Shown: positions 1 to 8,948, counted from the stretch's first letter. The stretch is DNA of 64,000 bases from Plantibacter sp. Leaf314 (GCF_001423185.1 NZ_LMOB01000001.1:2215889-2279888), one strand, 5' to 3'. Notes: generated from the sequence alone by a model not told the origin. Program-made: numbers and translations.

Positions 1-609
1 GAGGTAGGCGTCGGGACGGAACGTCGGGAGCACGCGCCCCCGGAAACCGGGATCGGCCGCGAGCGCGGCGTGGGCCGCGAGGTCGCCCATCGGGTCGTCG
101 GTGGTCGCGAGCACCTCGATGCGGAAGCGGTCGAACAGCGCGCGCGGACGGAACGCCGGCTGCTGGAGGGCATCCTCGATCGTGGTGAAGAGTCGGTCCG
201 CGTTCGCCGCGTCGGGCTGCTCCGTGATGCCGAACTGTTCACCGAGGATCGTGCTCAGCCAGTATCCGGAGGCGGTGCCGGCGAAGCGGGGCCACTCCTC
301 GCAGAACCGACGCCAGGCGTCACGCGGGGCGGCGACGGCACCACCGTCCGCGATGTCGGGCACGCCGACCTCGGCGAGCGCGTGACCGGAGGCGTGCAGC
401 AGGCGGGTCACGTAGTGGTCGTGACGGAGGAAGAGCTGGGTGGCGTCCGTGAACGGGGTGTCGTCGACGAGGATCGCCGGGTCGACGTGGCCGTGGGGGG
501 AGATGATCGGCAGCTCGGCGACCGAGCGGTAGAGCTCTCGGGCGACGTCGCGCGTCCCCGGATCGGCGGGGAGCAGGCGGTCTGGATCGTTCTGCAGCGT
601 CAGTGGCAC
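1..609 (-). CDS. uxaC: uronate isomerase (partial, C-terminus off window)
   Basis: Uronate isomerase converts D-glucuronate or D-galacturonate to the keto-uronates fructuronate or tagaturonate, the first step of uronate catabolism in the cytoplasm. I translated the minus strand by hand: about 203 residues are visible, with the family's metal-site segment IISPHGHVDP near residue 35 and PTFRPDAYL at the window edge. The remaining C-terminal half or more lies outside. The GTG at 609 is chosen because a TTGACA-N17-TTCAAT promoter ends exactly 6 bases before it, giving a leaderless start. An in-frame ATG at 636 would lie between the -35 and -10 boxes. The gene diverges from a sugar ABC operon and shares LacI-type operators with it. 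Confidence 0.85.
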   Translation of the reverse strand, partial: MPLTLQNDPDRLLPADPGTRDVARELYRSVAELPIISPHGHVDPAILVDDTPFTDATQLFLRHDHYVTRLLHASGHALAEVGVPDIADGGAVAAPRDAWRRFCEEWPRFAGTASGYWLSTILGEQFGITEQPDAANADRLFTTIEDALQQPAFRPRALFDRFRIEVLATTDDPMGDLAAHAALAADPGFRGRVLPTFRPDAYL

Positions 610-615
610 GCCTCC

Positions 616-644
616 ATTGAAGCCAGCGACCGACATGCTGTCAA
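616..644 (-). promoter_or_regulatory. leaderless promoter of uxaC
   Basis: On the minus strand TTGACA (644-639) is followed after 17 bases by TTCAAT (621-616), and the GTG start lies 6 bases further. The -35 box is embedded in the LacI-type operator at 639-654, so repressor binding would block polymerase directly. Confidence 0.6.
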
Positions 645-654
645 CCGATTGCCA
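639..654. promoter_or_regulatory. LacI-type operator 1
   Basis: TGTCAACCGATTGCCA is a 16-bp imperfect palindrome with the central CG typical of LacI-family operators. It covers the uxaC -35 box. The same pattern recurs at 663-678 and 14901-14916. The LacI regulator at 6939 is the likely binder (inference). Confidence 0.6.
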
Positions 655-662
655 CTACTTCG

Positions 663-678
663 TGGCAATCGCTTGCCA
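663..678. promoter_or_regulatory. LacI-type operator 2
   Basis: TGGCAATCGCTTGCCA is a near-perfect palindrome, centred 24 bp from operator 1. It contains TTGCCA (673-678), a possible -35 box for the downstream ABC operon with a weak -10 GAGATT 17 bases further on. It therefore faces the plus-strand operon, while operator 1 faces uxaC. Confidence 0.55.
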
Positions 679-740
679 CGTCGCGGGCCTTCTGCGAGAT
701 TGATCCCGCTTCCGCCCAGGACGTCCCGGCCGACCACCGC

Positions 741-752
741 TGAAACGCTTCA
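741..752. promoter_or_regulatory. possible third LacI-family operator
   Basis: TGAAACGCTTCA is a 12-bp palindrome with one mismatched pair and a central CG. This is the generic LacI/CcpA-class operator shape, but the half-site differs from the two upstream operators. It lies 42 bp before the binding-protein start, so a different family member may bind it. Confidence 0.35.
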
Positions 753-793
753 CTGCCGCGAGGAGCGCACCCCCGCTATCAAAGGAGATTGCA

Positions 794-2056
794 GTGGCAA
801 GCAGCATTCGTTTCGGAATCGCGACCGCGGGAATCCTCGCCCTCGCACTGACCGCCTGCTCAGGGCCGGGCGGCGGCGACTCGGCCGACGGCCCGGTGAC
901 GCTCGAGTTCTGGGCCTGGGGCTCCAACATCGACAAACGCGTCGAGGTGTGGAACGAGGCCAACCCCGACATCCAGGTCAACATCTCAGCGCCGGCGAGC
1001 GGCGCCGACATGCCCGTCCGCGTGCTGAGCGCCGTCCGCGCCGGGGACGGCCCCGACATCGCGCAGGCCGAGTACACGCAGATGCCGACCTACGTCTCCG
1101 CCGGGGTCCTCGCCCCGCTCGACAGCGCGAAGGCGGAGCTCGAGGAGGCCTACTCCCCCACGGTGCTCGACACCGTCTCCTTCGACGACACGGTCTACGG
1201 CGTCCCGCAGGACCTCGGGCCGGCATTGTTCGTCTACCGCAACGACCTCTTCGCCCAGTACGGCCTCACGCCGGCGGCCAGCTGGGACGACTTCCGCGCC
1301 CTCGCCGAGCAGGTCCGCACGCTCGACGGCGACCGGTACCTCTTCAACTTCAGCTCCATCGACGCCGACCAGTTCATGGGCCTCGCCTTGCAGAACGGGG
1401 CCGAGTGGTGGGACTACTCCGACGAGGAGTGGAGCGTCGACATCGCCAGCGCCCAGACGCAGGAGGTCCTCGACTTCTGGCAGGGCATGGTCGAGGACGA
1501 CCTCGTGAGCACGTACCAGACCGGCAGCCCGGAGCAGATCGAGGCCACCGCGAGCGGCCGCGTGCTGGGTACGATCGCCGGGGCGTGGGCGCCTGGGCCA
1601 CTGCTCAACCAGTATCCCGACACGGTCGGCCTGTGGTCGGCCGCGCAGATCCCGCAGTGGGACACCGCCGACCCGAGGGTCTTCGCGCGCGGCGGCTCCG
1701 CCAACGTCATCCTCAAGGAGAGCCCGCACTACGAGCAGGCCCTCGAATTCATCACCTGGTTGAACGCCTCCGAGGAGGGCGCCGAGGGGCTCGTCGAGGT
1801 CAACAAGTTCACCGGGGCACTCCACGGCCAGGAGATCGACCGCACGCCGCCGGACCTCATGCCGGAGGACACCACGTACTGGCCGAGCGCCACCGAGGCC
1901 GCCTCGAAGCTCGTCTCCGTGCAGTGGGGACCGAACACGCAGGTCGCCTTCACCGCGATCACCGACGAGCTCGGCAACGCGATCGAGGGGACGAGCCCGT
2001 GGGCCGACGTCCTCCCGAAGGTGCAGGACATCGTGCAGAAGGATCTGGCCGGGTAA
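794..2056 (+). CDS. ABC sugar-binding lipoprotein
   Basis: Extracellular solute-binding protein (bacterial family 1) of a carbohydrate ABC importer, anchored to the outer face of the membrane. The 420-residue protein starts at a GTG preceded by AAAGGAG at 781-787. A signal peptide ends in the lipobox LTAC with the lipid-carrying cysteine at residue 22, followed by a Gly/Ser linker. The mature part has the usual family-1 length and pattern (EFWAWGSN, then a Trp-rich C-terminal half). Its stop overlaps the next start by one base. The substrate cannot be read from sequence; the adjacent uronate isomerase and shared operators suggest a uronate or uronate-containing oligosaccharide. Confidence 0.9.
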   Translation: MASSIRFGIATAGILALALTACSGPGGGDSADGPVTLEFWAWGSNIDKRVEVWNEANPDIQVNISAPASGADMPVRVLSAVRAGDGPDIAQAEYTQMPTYVSAGVLAPLDSAKAELEEAYSPTVLDTVSFDDTVYGVPQDLGPALFVYRNDLFAQYGLTPAASWDDFRALAEQVRTLDGDRYLFNFSSIDADQFMGLALQNGAEWWDYSDEEWSVDIASAQTQEVLDFWQGMVEDDLVSTYQTGSPEQIEATASGRVLGTIAGAWAPGPLLNQYPDTVGLWSAAQIPQWDTADPRVFARGGSANVILKESPHYEQALEFITWLNASEEGAEGLVEVNKFTGALHGQEIDRTPPDLMPEDTTYWPSATEAASKLVSVQWGPNTQVAFTAITDELGNAIEGTSPWADVLPKVQDIVQKDLAG

Positions 2057-3027
2057 TGACCGTGCCGACCATCGAGCAGCCCCGTGCCCGCGGCACCGCC
2101 GCGGGCACGGCTCCCACCGGACGGCGCGCCTCGCTGACGCGCCCGCACCACCTGTTCGCCTGGGGACTCATCGCACCCGCGGTCGTGCTCTTCGTGTTCG
2201 TCTTCATCATCCCGATCGTCTACTCCGGCGGCCTCAGCCTCATGGGGACGGCGGCCGGGGCGAGTGCCTACGGCGTGCGTGAGGAGGTCTTCGTCGGGCT
2301 CGGCAACTACGTGAAGGTCCTCGAGGACCCGACGTTCTGGACCAGCCTCGGCAACCTCGCCGTCTACGCGCTGTTCCTCGTCCCGATCATGATGCTGACG
2401 GCCATGCTGCTGGCGCTCCTCCTCGACTTGCCGCGCGCCCACCTCCGGGCGTTCAGCCGCATGGCGATCTTCCTGCCGTACGGCGTCCCGAGCGTCATCG
2501 CGGCACTCATGTGGGGCTTCCTGTACGTCCCGGAGATCAGCCCGATCTACCAGCTCGCCGACACCTTCGGCCTGCAGTTCCCGACGCTGCTGCGCGGCGA
2601 CCTCGTCATGACGGCGATCATCAACGTCGTGCTGTGGGGCGGGATCGGGTTCAACACGATCATCCTGTACACCTCGCTGCAGTCGCTGCCGAAGGAGCAG
2701 ATCGACGCCGCCCGCATCGACGGCTGCGACGAGCCTCGGATCGCCTGGTACATCAAGCTGCCGCACATCGTGCCCGCGACGATCCTGACGGGCCTGTTCT
2801 CGATCATCGGCGCCCTGCAGGTGTACAGCGAACCGCAGATGCTCTCGAGTCTCACGCCGGCCATCAACTCGACCTACTTCCCGCTCATGCGGGTGTACCG
2901 GGACGCCTTCGCCCACGACGACCTCAACTCGGCGTCGGCGGCTTCCATCATCCTCGCCCTCGCCACCGTGCTGCTGTCGCTCCTGGTGCTCGGTGGGCAA
3001 CGCCTCGCCGCTCGGAGGAACGCATGA
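2056..3027 (+). CDS. ABC sugar permease, MalF-like
   Basis: Integral membrane permease subunit of the importer, 323 residues. A hydrophilic N-terminus of about 35 residues is followed by six predicted membrane segments, the first at the run beginning LIAPAVVLFVF. The cytoplasmic EAA loop that docks the ATPase is visible as DAARIDGCDEPRIAWYIKLP near residue 220. The start is the ATG overlapping the preceding stop (TAATG). The reading frame is open far upstream, but that part is antisense to uxaC and out of context. No ATPase gene is nearby, so a shared MsmK/MsmX-type ATPase encoded elsewhere probably powers it (inference from the family). Confidence 0.9.
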   Translation: MTVPTIEQPRARGTAAGTAPTGRRASLTRPHHLFAWGLIAPAVVLFVFVFIIPIVYSGGLSLMGTAAGASAYGVREEVFVGLGNYVKVLEDPTFWTSLGNLAVYALFLVPIMMLTAMLLALLLDLPRAHLRAFSRMAIFLPYGVPSVIAALMWGFLYVPEISPIYQLADTFGLQFPTLLRGDLVMTAIINVVLWGGIGFNTIILYTSLQSLPKEQIDAARIDGCDEPRIAWYIKLPHIVPATILTGLFSIIGALQVYSEPQMLSSLTPAINSTYFPLMRVYRDAFAHDDLNSASAASIILALATVLLSLLVLGGQRLAARRNA

Positions 3028-3968
3028 CCACCACCGCACGCACCCCGGAACGGGTCGAGGAGGACCGACGTGCCAGGGAGGCCTCGCGCCGGAGCCACCG
3101 CGAGCACGACCGCAAGCCGGACAACGGTCCGAGCCTCGTCCGGAAGCTCGGCGGCCTCCTCCCCACGATCGTCCTGCTCATCGCCGTCGTCTACTTCCTC
3201 CTCCCGATGGTCTGGGTCGTGTTCGCCGCGACGAAGAGCACCGGTGAGCTGTTCTCGACGGGCGCCTTCTCCGTCGGGTCGAGCCTCGTCGACAACCTGG
3301 TCGACCTCTTCGAGTACGAGAACGGCTCCTTCATCCGCTGGTTGGGCAACAGCTTCATCTACTCGATCGGTGGAGCGCTGCTGTCGACGGTGGTCTCGGC
3401 GGCCGCCGGCTACGCGCTCGCGCTCTACCGGTTCCCCGGCAAGAAGGCCGTGATGGTGGGGCTGCTCGCCGGTGTCCTCCTGCCGACGATCACGCTCGCG
3501 ATCCCCCAGTACATGCTGTTCGCGCAGCTCAACCTCACCAACACCTACTGGGCGGTGCTCATCCCGATCTCGATCACGCCGTTCGGGATCTACCTCTCCT
3601 ACGTGTTCGCGCGGGGGTCCGTGCCTCAGGAGCTCCTCGAAGCCGCACGGGTGGACGGGTCGAACGAGGGCCGCACCTTCGTCTCGATCGGCCTCCCGCT
3701 GCTGTTCCCCGGCCTCGTCACCGTGTTCCTCCTGCAGTTCATCGGCGCCTGGAACAACTTCCTGCTGCCGTACATCATGCAGTCGAAGTCGGAACTCTCC
3801 CCGATCACCGTCGCCATGTTCCTCATGCTCAACCGCGGCGGCAGCGAACCGGTGCTCTACTCGGTGGCCATCGCGGGCGCGCTCGTCGCCGTCATCCCCG
3901 TCGTGATCTTCGTCCTGGTGTTGCAGCGCTTCTGGCGCCTGGACCTCATCTCGGGAAGCCTGAAGTAG
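3024..3968 (+). CDS. ABC sugar permease, MalG-like
   Basis: Second permease subunit, 314 residues. It has a charged N-terminal extension of about 45 residues rich in Arg, Glu and His, then six predicted membrane segments and the EAA loop EAARVDGSNEGRTFVSIGLP near residue 210. The ATG overlaps the stop of the first permease by four bases (ATGA), which indicates translational coupling. It pairs with the upstream permease to form the transmembrane channel. The order lipoprotein, MalF-like, MalG-like is the standard one for carbohydrate uptake operons. Confidence 0.9.
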   Translation: MTTTARTPERVEEDRRAREASRRSHREHDRKPDNGPSLVRKLGGLLPTIVLLIAVVYFLLPMVWVVFAATKSTGELFSTGAFSVGSSLVDNLVDLFEYENGSFIRWLGNSFIYSIGGALLSTVVSAAAGYALALYRFPGKKAVMVGLLAGVLLPTITLAIPQYMLFAQLNLTNTYWAVLIPISITPFGIYLSYVFARGSVPQELLEAARVDGSNEGRTFVSIGLPLLFPGLVTVFLLQFIGAWNNFLLPYIMQSKSELSPITVAMFLMLNRGGSEPVLYSVAIAGALVAVIPVVIFVLVLQRFWRLDLISGSLK

Positions 3969-4006
3969 CCATGACGACCCTCCACCCCACGAACGGAAGG
4001 ACCCCC

Positions 4007-4825
4007 ATGTCCGACACGGACACGCGATCCGACACGAACCCGACGGCCCAGCGGTACCCGCTCAGCGGCTACGGCGTGATCGTGCCGAGCGAGCGCATCG
4101 CCGCAGCGTTCGCCGCCGGCGCCGACTACGCCGAATCGACCATCGTCGGCAACCTCGTCGTGGCCGAGGGCGACGGCTGGGTGCGCAACCCGGCGTACGA
4201 CGCCACGGTCCGCCGCGGTTCCTTCGCGATCCTGTTCCCCGCCGAGCTGTCCCTGGCGGACCCTGGCGTCCCGGCGGACCGCGTCACCGCCTACCTCGAC
4301 GCCGCCATGCCCATCATCGGTTCGGTCGCGGAGCCGGGCGCGAAGATCGTCTTCGGGAGCGGGAGCGCGCGGACCATCCCCGACGGGGTCGACCTCGCGG
4401 CTGCCCGGGCACGGTTCGCGGAGGTCGTCGTCGAGACCCGCGACGCCGCCGAGCGGAACGAGCTGCAGATCGTCCTGGAGCCGTTGAACCGACGCGAGAC
4501 GAACCTCCTGAACTCCCTCGAGGAGACGGTCGCGTTCCTCGACGAGTTCGGCATCGAGCGCGTCCCCGTCGTGGCCGACCTCTTCCACATCATGCTCGAG
4601 GCCGAGCCGCTGTCGGTCGTCCGGGAGCTCGGGCCGCGCATCGGGCACGCGCACATCGCCGACGCCGAGCGACGACCCCCGGGGCAGGGCGACTGGCCGC
4701 TCGCGCCCTTCATCGAGGCCCTCCGGGAGGGTGGCTACGACGGCCCCGTGACCGTCGAGTGCCTCTTCGAGGACTTCCAGCCCGAACTCGAGGCCGCCCT
4801 CGCACACCTCCGCCGGCTCGCCTGA
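4007..4825 (+). CDS. sugar phosphate isomerase/epimerase (xylose-isomerase-like TIM barrel)
   Basis: Member of the AP-endonuclease-2/xylose-isomerase-like TIM-barrel superfamily, 272 residues. These enzymes isomerise or epimerise keto sugars using a divalent metal. Likely metal ligands are Glu158 (in LEPLNR), Asp191 (in VADLFH), His216 (in GHAHIAD) and Glu251 (in VTVEC). I chose the ATG at 4007, which has GGAAGG just upstream, over the in-frame ATG at 3971, which has no ribosome site and begins two bases after the permease stop. It is cotranscribed with the importer and followed by a dehydrogenase, so it probably acts on the imported sugar. The exact substrate is unknown. Confidence 0.8.
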   Translation: MSDTDTRSDTNPTAQRYPLSGYGVIVPSERIAAAFAAGADYAESTIVGNLVVAEGDGWVRNPAYDATVRRGSFAILFPAELSLADPGVPADRVTAYLDAAMPIIGSVAEPGAKIVFGSGSARTIPDGVDLAAARARFAEVVVETRDAAERNELQIVLEPLNRRETNLLNSLEETVAFLDEFGIERVPVVADLFHIMLEAEPLSVVRELGPRIGHAHIADAERRPPGQGDWPLAPFIEALREGGYDGPVTVECLFEDFQPELEAALAHLRRLA

Positions 4826-4876
4826 GCCGGCACGACCGCAGCCCGCATCACCCACCGAACTGGAGCGAACCCCCGC

Positions 4877-5974
4877 ATGACCCGACCGCACCGCATCGCC
4901 ATCGCCGGCGCCGGCATCATCTCGAAGCAGCACGGCATCGTCATCGACCAGCTGCGCGACGAGTTGGAGCTCGTCGCCGTCGCAGACCCCGAACTCGCGA
5001 AGGCGGAGGCCCTCGTCGCCGAGCGCGGCGGACGGGCGTTCGCGAGCCTCACCGAGGCGTTGGCGCAGACCGACCCGGACATCGTCGTCGTCTGCACGCC
5101 CACCGGGCTGCACGCCGACCTCGCCATCGAGGCGCTCGAGGCCGGGAAGCACGTCATCATCGAGAAGCCGGCCGACGTCACCGTCTCGCGGACCGACGAC
5201 ATCATCGCCGCCCAGGAGCGCGCCGGGACGCTCGTCACCGTCATCTCGCAGCACCGGTTCGACCCCTCGACGGAGATCATCCTCGACGCGGTCGAGCGCG
5301 GCGACTTCGGTCGACTCACCTCGGGCATCGCGTCCGTCGACTGGTGGCGCGGTCAGAGCTACTACGACTCCGGTGACTGGCGTGGCACCTGGGCGCTCGA
5401 CGGCGGCGGTGCGCTCATGAACCAGGGCGTGCACACCGTCGACCTGCTCGTCGCGGTGCTCGGGCGTCCGGTCGAGGTCTTCGGATACACCGCGCTCCTC
5501 GCCCACGAACGGATCGAGACCGAGGACGTCGCGGTCGGTGTCGTGCGGTTCGCCTCCGGCGCGCTCGGCGTCCTCCACGGCTCCACCGCGGTCTACCCGG
5601 GACTCATGGCCAGGCTGCAGGTGCACGGCGACCGCGGCTCGGCGGTCATCGAGAACGACCAGCTCACCTACTTCCACGCCACCCCCGCCGGCACGGAGCG
5701 CGCTGAGGCGTTCTTCGGTTCGCAGGGCGCCGGCACGAACCAGGCCGAGCAGTTCGCCGACGAGACCCAGGCCGGCTCCAGCGTCGCCGGCCAGATGTCG
5801 GACGCGCATCTGCGGCAGTACCGGAACGTCCTCGCCGCGATCCGCGGGGAGGAGCCGCTGCGCGTGACCCTCGCGGAGAACCGACAGGCGATCTCGATCA
5901 TCACCGGCCTCTACGAATCGGCACGCACGGGCGGGCCCGTCCGCCTCGACACCGTCCCGGCGGTGGCCCGATGA
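4877..5974 (+). CDS. Gfo/Idh/MocA family NAD(P)-dependent dehydrogenase
   Basis: Oxidoreductase of 365 residues. The N-terminal Rossmann domain begins with IAIAGAGIISKQHG (residues about 6-19). The family EKP motif is seen in IIEKPADVTV near residue 97, and NQGVHTVDLL near residue 180 contains the usual catalytic His/Asp pattern. Family members oxidise or reduce sugar and inositol hydroxyls. Its last four bases overlap the next gene, so the two are translationally coupled. Another member of the family, also coupled to an isomerase, lies at 12919 and is probably coregulated. Confidence 0.85.
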   Translation: MTRPHRIAIAGAGIISKQHGIVIDQLRDELELVAVADPELAKAEALVAERGGRAFASLTEALAQTDPDIVVVCTPTGLHADLAIEALEAGKHVIIEKPADVTVSRTDDIIAAQERAGTLVTVISQHRFDPSTEIILDAVERGDFGRLTSGIASVDWWRGQSYYDSGDWRGTWALDGGGALMNQGVHTVDLLVAVLGRPVEVFGYTALLAHERIETEDVAVGVVRFASGALGVLHGSTAVYPGLMARLQVHGDRGSAVIENDQLTYFHATPAGTERAEAFFGSQGAGTNQAEQFADETQAGSSVAGQMSDAHLRQYRNVLAAIRGEEPLRVTLAENRQAISIITGLYESARTGGPVRLDTVPAVAR

Positions 5975-6852
5975 ACGCCAGGACGCCCCGGGTGGCGGCG
6001 AACCCCATCCCCTACTGGAGTGCACGTGGCAAGACCCGGGAGGTGTTCGAGGAGGCCTTCGCCGACTTCCAGCGCATCGGGTTCACCGCGGTGAAGGCCG
6101 ACATCCCCGAGGGCATGACCGCCGACGAGTACCGGTCCTGGATCGACGGCTACGGTCTGGCGCCGTCGCTCAGCCTGTTCAGCAGCCCGTTCGACGAGAC
6201 GGTCGAGCTGGCGGACGTCCTGGAGGCCGCGAAGGCGTTCGGCGCCGCACAGGCCTCGCTCGGACTCGACCGGACGATGATCTCCTCCATGTCGGTCCCG
6301 GCCCGCATGGTCACCCCGGCCGTGGGCGCGGACTTCTCGCAGGAACGCCTCGACCGCGCCATCGAGCACGCCGGTCGCACCTGCGAGGTCCTGCTCGCGG
6401 AGGGGGTCCGCCCGTTGCACCACTCGCACGTCGGCGGGGTCTTCGAGACGGAGCACGAGATCCGGAGCCTGCTCGACACCCTCGGACCGGACCTCATCGG
6501 CTTCGGTCCCGACACCGGCCACCTGCGCTGGGCCGGCGCAGACCCCGTCGCCATGATCACCGACTACCGCGACCGGGTCGGCGGCATCCACATCAAGGAC
6601 GTCTACGCCGACCACCTCGACGGTGCGGGCGACGGCACCCTGTCGTACCAGGAGACCTCGCAGACGAAACGCCTGTGGGCAGAGCCCGGACTCGGTGTGC
6701 TCGACTTCGACGCTATCGTCGCGGCGATGCCTGCGGACTACGACGGCGACTACATGATCGAGGTCGACTTCCCGAGCGTCGACAGCGTCTTCGAGTCGCA
6801 CCGGCTGTCCTACGAATGGGCGAGCCACGCGCTCGACGTCGGGAGCCGCTGA
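5971..6852 (+). CDS. IolE/xylose-isomerase-like TIM barrel protein
   Basis: A 293-residue TIM-barrel protein resembling inosose dehydratase (IolE) and sugar epimerases. Metal-site candidates are the Glu in HSHVGGVFET, the Asp and His in GFGPDTGHLRWAG, the His in GGIHIKDVY and the Glu in MIEVDFP. The segment GPDTGHLxWAG followed by IHIKDV is characteristic of the IolE-like branch. The start overlaps the dehydrogenase stop by four bases. A dehydrogenase coupled to an IolE-like protein would suit an oxidise-then-dehydrate or epimerise sequence on a sugar or cyclitol. The true reaction is not determinable from sequence. Confidence 0.8.
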   Translation: MNARTPRVAANPIPYWSARGKTREVFEEAFADFQRIGFTAVKADIPEGMTADEYRSWIDGYGLAPSLSLFSSPFDETVELADVLEAAKAFGAAQASLGLDRTMISSMSVPARMVTPAVGADFSQERLDRAIEHAGRTCEVLLAEGVRPLHHSHVGGVFETEHEIRSLLDTLGPDLIGFGPDTGHLRWAGADPVAMITDYRDRVGGIHIKDVYADHLDGAGDGTLSYQETSQTKRLWAEPGLGVLDFDAIVAAMPADYDGDYMIEVDFPSVDSVFESHRLSYEWASHALDVGSR

Positions 6853-6938
6853 GGGCCCCGGGGTGAGCCCGCGAGCGGTGACCGCGGCAGTACGATGGCT
6901 CAGGTCGCCGACGGCGGCGATCGAGAGGAGCGAGCACC

Positions 6939-8021
6939 ATGAGCACCTCTGACGCGTCGCCCGAAGTCGTCCTGCCGGCACCCGACGCGGAAGCGCCCGA
7001 AGCCGGAGCGCCCGAAGCCGCCACCGTACCCGCGAAGACGAAGCGCGCCGCCACCATCTACGACATCGCCCAGCTCGCCGGCGTCAACCCGTCGACGGTG
7101 TCCCGGGCCCTGAGCCGCCCCGGGCGGATCAACGAGAAGACGGCGCAGAAGATCCACGACGCCGCGAGGCAGCTCAATTACGTCGCCAACCCGGCTGCCC
7201 GCGCGCTGCCCACCGGACGCACCGGCACCCTCGGCCTCATCGTCGCCGACATCACCAACCCGATGTTCTTCGACGTGGTCCGCGGTGCTGAGCGCGAGGC
7301 GGCGGAGCGCAACTACACGCTCGTGCTCGCGGAGTTCAAGGAGTCGGCGGAGATGGAGCTGCTGACCGCCAGACGGCTCATGCCGTCGGTCGACGGTCTC
7401 ATCCTCGCGACGTCGCGGCTCCTGCCTGACGACGTCCGTGCGCTGGGCCAGGAGAAGCCCGTCGTCGTGATCAACCGTCAGGTCGACGACGTCGACAGCA
7501 TCGTCGCCGACGTCGACCCCGGCCTCACGGAGGCGATCGACCATCTCGTCGGGCTCGGGCACCGCCGCCTCGCGTTCGTCTCCGGTCCCGGCCGGTCCTG
7601 GATGTCGCGGCACCGGTGGAACCGGACGCGGGAGCTGTGCGCCGAGCGCGGGATCGAGACGGCGCGGGTGCCGTCGACGCAGCCCGACATGGCGGCGGGC
7701 AGGGCGGCCGCCACGGCCGTGCTCGAGACGGGTGCCACCGCGGTCCTGGCGTACAACGACCTCCTGGCCATCGGCATCATGCTGGAGCTGCGCTCCCGCG
7801 GCGTCGAGATGCCCGCACAGCTGAGCCTCATCGGCTTCGACGACATCTTCGGTTCGGACTTCACGACACCGGCGCTCACCTCGATCCGCAGCCCGCACAT
7901 CGCCTCCGGCTCCTACGCCGTCCAGACCCTCTTCGCGCACCTCGGGGGCACCGACGTCCCGGTCATCACCGACCTCGCGACCACGCTCATCATGCGCGAA
8001 TCGACCGCCCCGCCGCGATGA
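6939..8021 (+). CDS. LacI family transcriptional regulator
   Basis: A 360-residue repressor-type regulator. The LacI helix-turn-helix and hinge run from about residue 38 to 85 (IYDIAQLAGVNPSTVSRAL, then PAARALPTGRT). A periplasmic-binding-protein-like effector domain follows. It carries an unusual N-terminal extension of about 35 residues, Ala/Pro/Glu-rich with the repeat APEAGAPEA. A possible -10 TACGAT lies at 6891-6896, and the start has AGAGGAG just upstream. Being last in the sugar cluster, it is the natural candidate for the operators at 639-654, 663-678 and 14901-14916. The effector is likely a sugar or uronate derivative (inference). Confidence 0.9.
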   Translation: MSTSDASPEVVLPAPDAEAPEAGAPEAATVPAKTKRAATIYDIAQLAGVNPSTVSRALSRPGRINEKTAQKIHDAARQLNYVANPAARALPTGRTGTLGLIVADITNPMFFDVVRGAEREAAERNYTLVLAEFKESAEMELLTARRLMPSVDGLILATSRLLPDDVRALGQEKPVVVINRQVDDVDSIVADVDPGLTEAIDHLVGLGHRRLAFVSGPGRSWMSRHRWNRTRELCAERGIETARVPSTQPDMAAGRAAATAVLETGATAVLAYNDLLAIGIMLELRSRGVEMPAQLSLIGFDDIFGSDFTTPALTSIRSPHIASGSYAVQTLFAHLGGTDVPVITDLATTLIMRESTAPPR

Positions 8022-8545
8022 TCGAGCTGAGCGGGCACCGGACGGAGTGGGCCGAGGCGTTCCGACTCGAGGCGGCGCGGCTCACCGCGGCCCTGCACAC
8101 CGAGGTCGACGCGATCGAGCACATCGGCAGCACCGCCGTTCCGGGACTCGTCGCCAAGCCGATCATCGACCTCGCCGCGCGGGCGTCGGACGGCACGGAT
8201 CCCCGCGCACTCGGTCCGCTGCTGGTGGAGCTCGGCTACGACCCGAAGCCCGCCGGCCCCACGACGCACGCCGTCTACGCCCGCTCTGACGGGAGCAGGC
8301 GGACGCATCTCCTCCACGTCTTCACCGCCGACGACTGGGAGCACTGCAACCAGCGGCTGTTCCGCGACAAGCTGCTGCACGACGCCTCCGCCGTGCGCCG
8401 CTATCAGGACCTCAAACTCGGCCTGGCCGCGGCGCATGACGACGGCCGCGCCTACACCGCGGCGAAGCTCCCCCTCATCGAGGAGCTGCTGAACGAGGAG
8501 CGCGCGGCGCGAGGCCTCCCGCCGACGACCGCCTGGGACAAGTAG
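8018..8545 (+). CDS. GrpB family protein (UPF0157, nucleotidyltransferase-like fold)
   Basis: A 175-residue GrpB/UPF0157 protein. The family signature is clear: AIEHIGSTAVPGLVAKPIIDL near residues 30-50, and later the segment RRTHLLHVF. The fold is related to nucleotidyltransferases but the cellular role is not established. The ATG overlaps the LacI stop by four bases (ATGA), so it is coexpressed with the regulator. Open frame continues upstream but is antisense or shadow to the LacI gene. A functional link to sugar use is not evident. Confidence 0.85.
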   Translation: MIELSGHRTEWAEAFRLEAARLTAALHTEVDAIEHIGSTAVPGLVAKPIIDLAARASDGTDPRALGPLLVELGYDPKPAGPTTHAVYARSDGSRRTHLLHVFTADDWEHCNQRLFRDKLLHDASAVRRYQDLKLGLAAAHDDGRAYTAAKLPLIEELLNEERAARGLPPTTAWDK

Positions 8546-8564
8546 TGTCGTCCCTCGCGCGGCT

Positions 8565-8942
8565 TCAGGCGACCAGTTCGATCTCCACGCGTGCGCCGAG
8601 CGGCAGCCCGACGACCGCGACCGTGGTGCGCGCAGGGTAGGGCGCCGAGAAGACCGTCTCGTAGACCCGGTTCATCGCCGCGAAATCGGCCATGTCGACG
8701 AGGTAGACGTTCACCTTGACCACGTCGCCGAACCCGCGCCCGGCGGCCGTCAGCACCGACTCGAGGTTGGTGAACACCTGGCGGGTCTGCTCGGAGACAT
8801 CACCCTCGACGAGGGCTCCGGTCGCCGGATCGATCGGTGTCTGCCCGGAGAGGTACAGCGCTCCACTCGGGGCGACCGCGGCGTGCGAATACGGCCCGAC
8901 GGGCTTCGGGGCGAGCGGGTCGTTCACCGTGGATCGTGTCAT
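8565..8942 (-). CDS. ridA: RidA family deaminase
   Basis: A 125-residue RidA/YjgF/UK114 protein, which hydrolyses reactive enamine or imine intermediates of amino acid metabolism to ketoacids. Visible family features are LYLSGQTPID near residue 30 and the C-terminal PARTTVAVVGLPLGARVEIE, which includes the substrate-binding arginine of PAR and the terminal glutamate segment. It is the usual length. No Shine-Dalgarno sequence precedes it; TAGGCT ends 6 bases before the ATG, so the mRNA is probably leaderless. It converges with the GrpB gene and lies downstream of an AraC gene on the same strand. Confidence 0.9.
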   Translation of the reverse strand: MTRSTVNDPLAPKPVGPYSHAAVAPSGALYLSGQTPIDPATGALVEGDVSEQTRQVFTNLESVLTAAGRGFGDVVKVNVYLVDMADFAAMNRVYETVFSAPYPARTTVAVVGLPLGARVEIELVA

Positions 8943-8948
8943 GGCCTC

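Noticed and set aside
70..2055. Long plus-strand open frame continuous with the first permease
   Set aside because: It is antisense to uronate isomerase and out of frame with the binding-protein gene. The permease has its own start overlapping the previous stop.
3857..6025. 722-residue minus-strand open frame
   Set aside because: It lies antisense to four well-supported sugar genes, has the low-complexity Arg/Gly/Asp composition of a high-GC shadow, and shows no domain.
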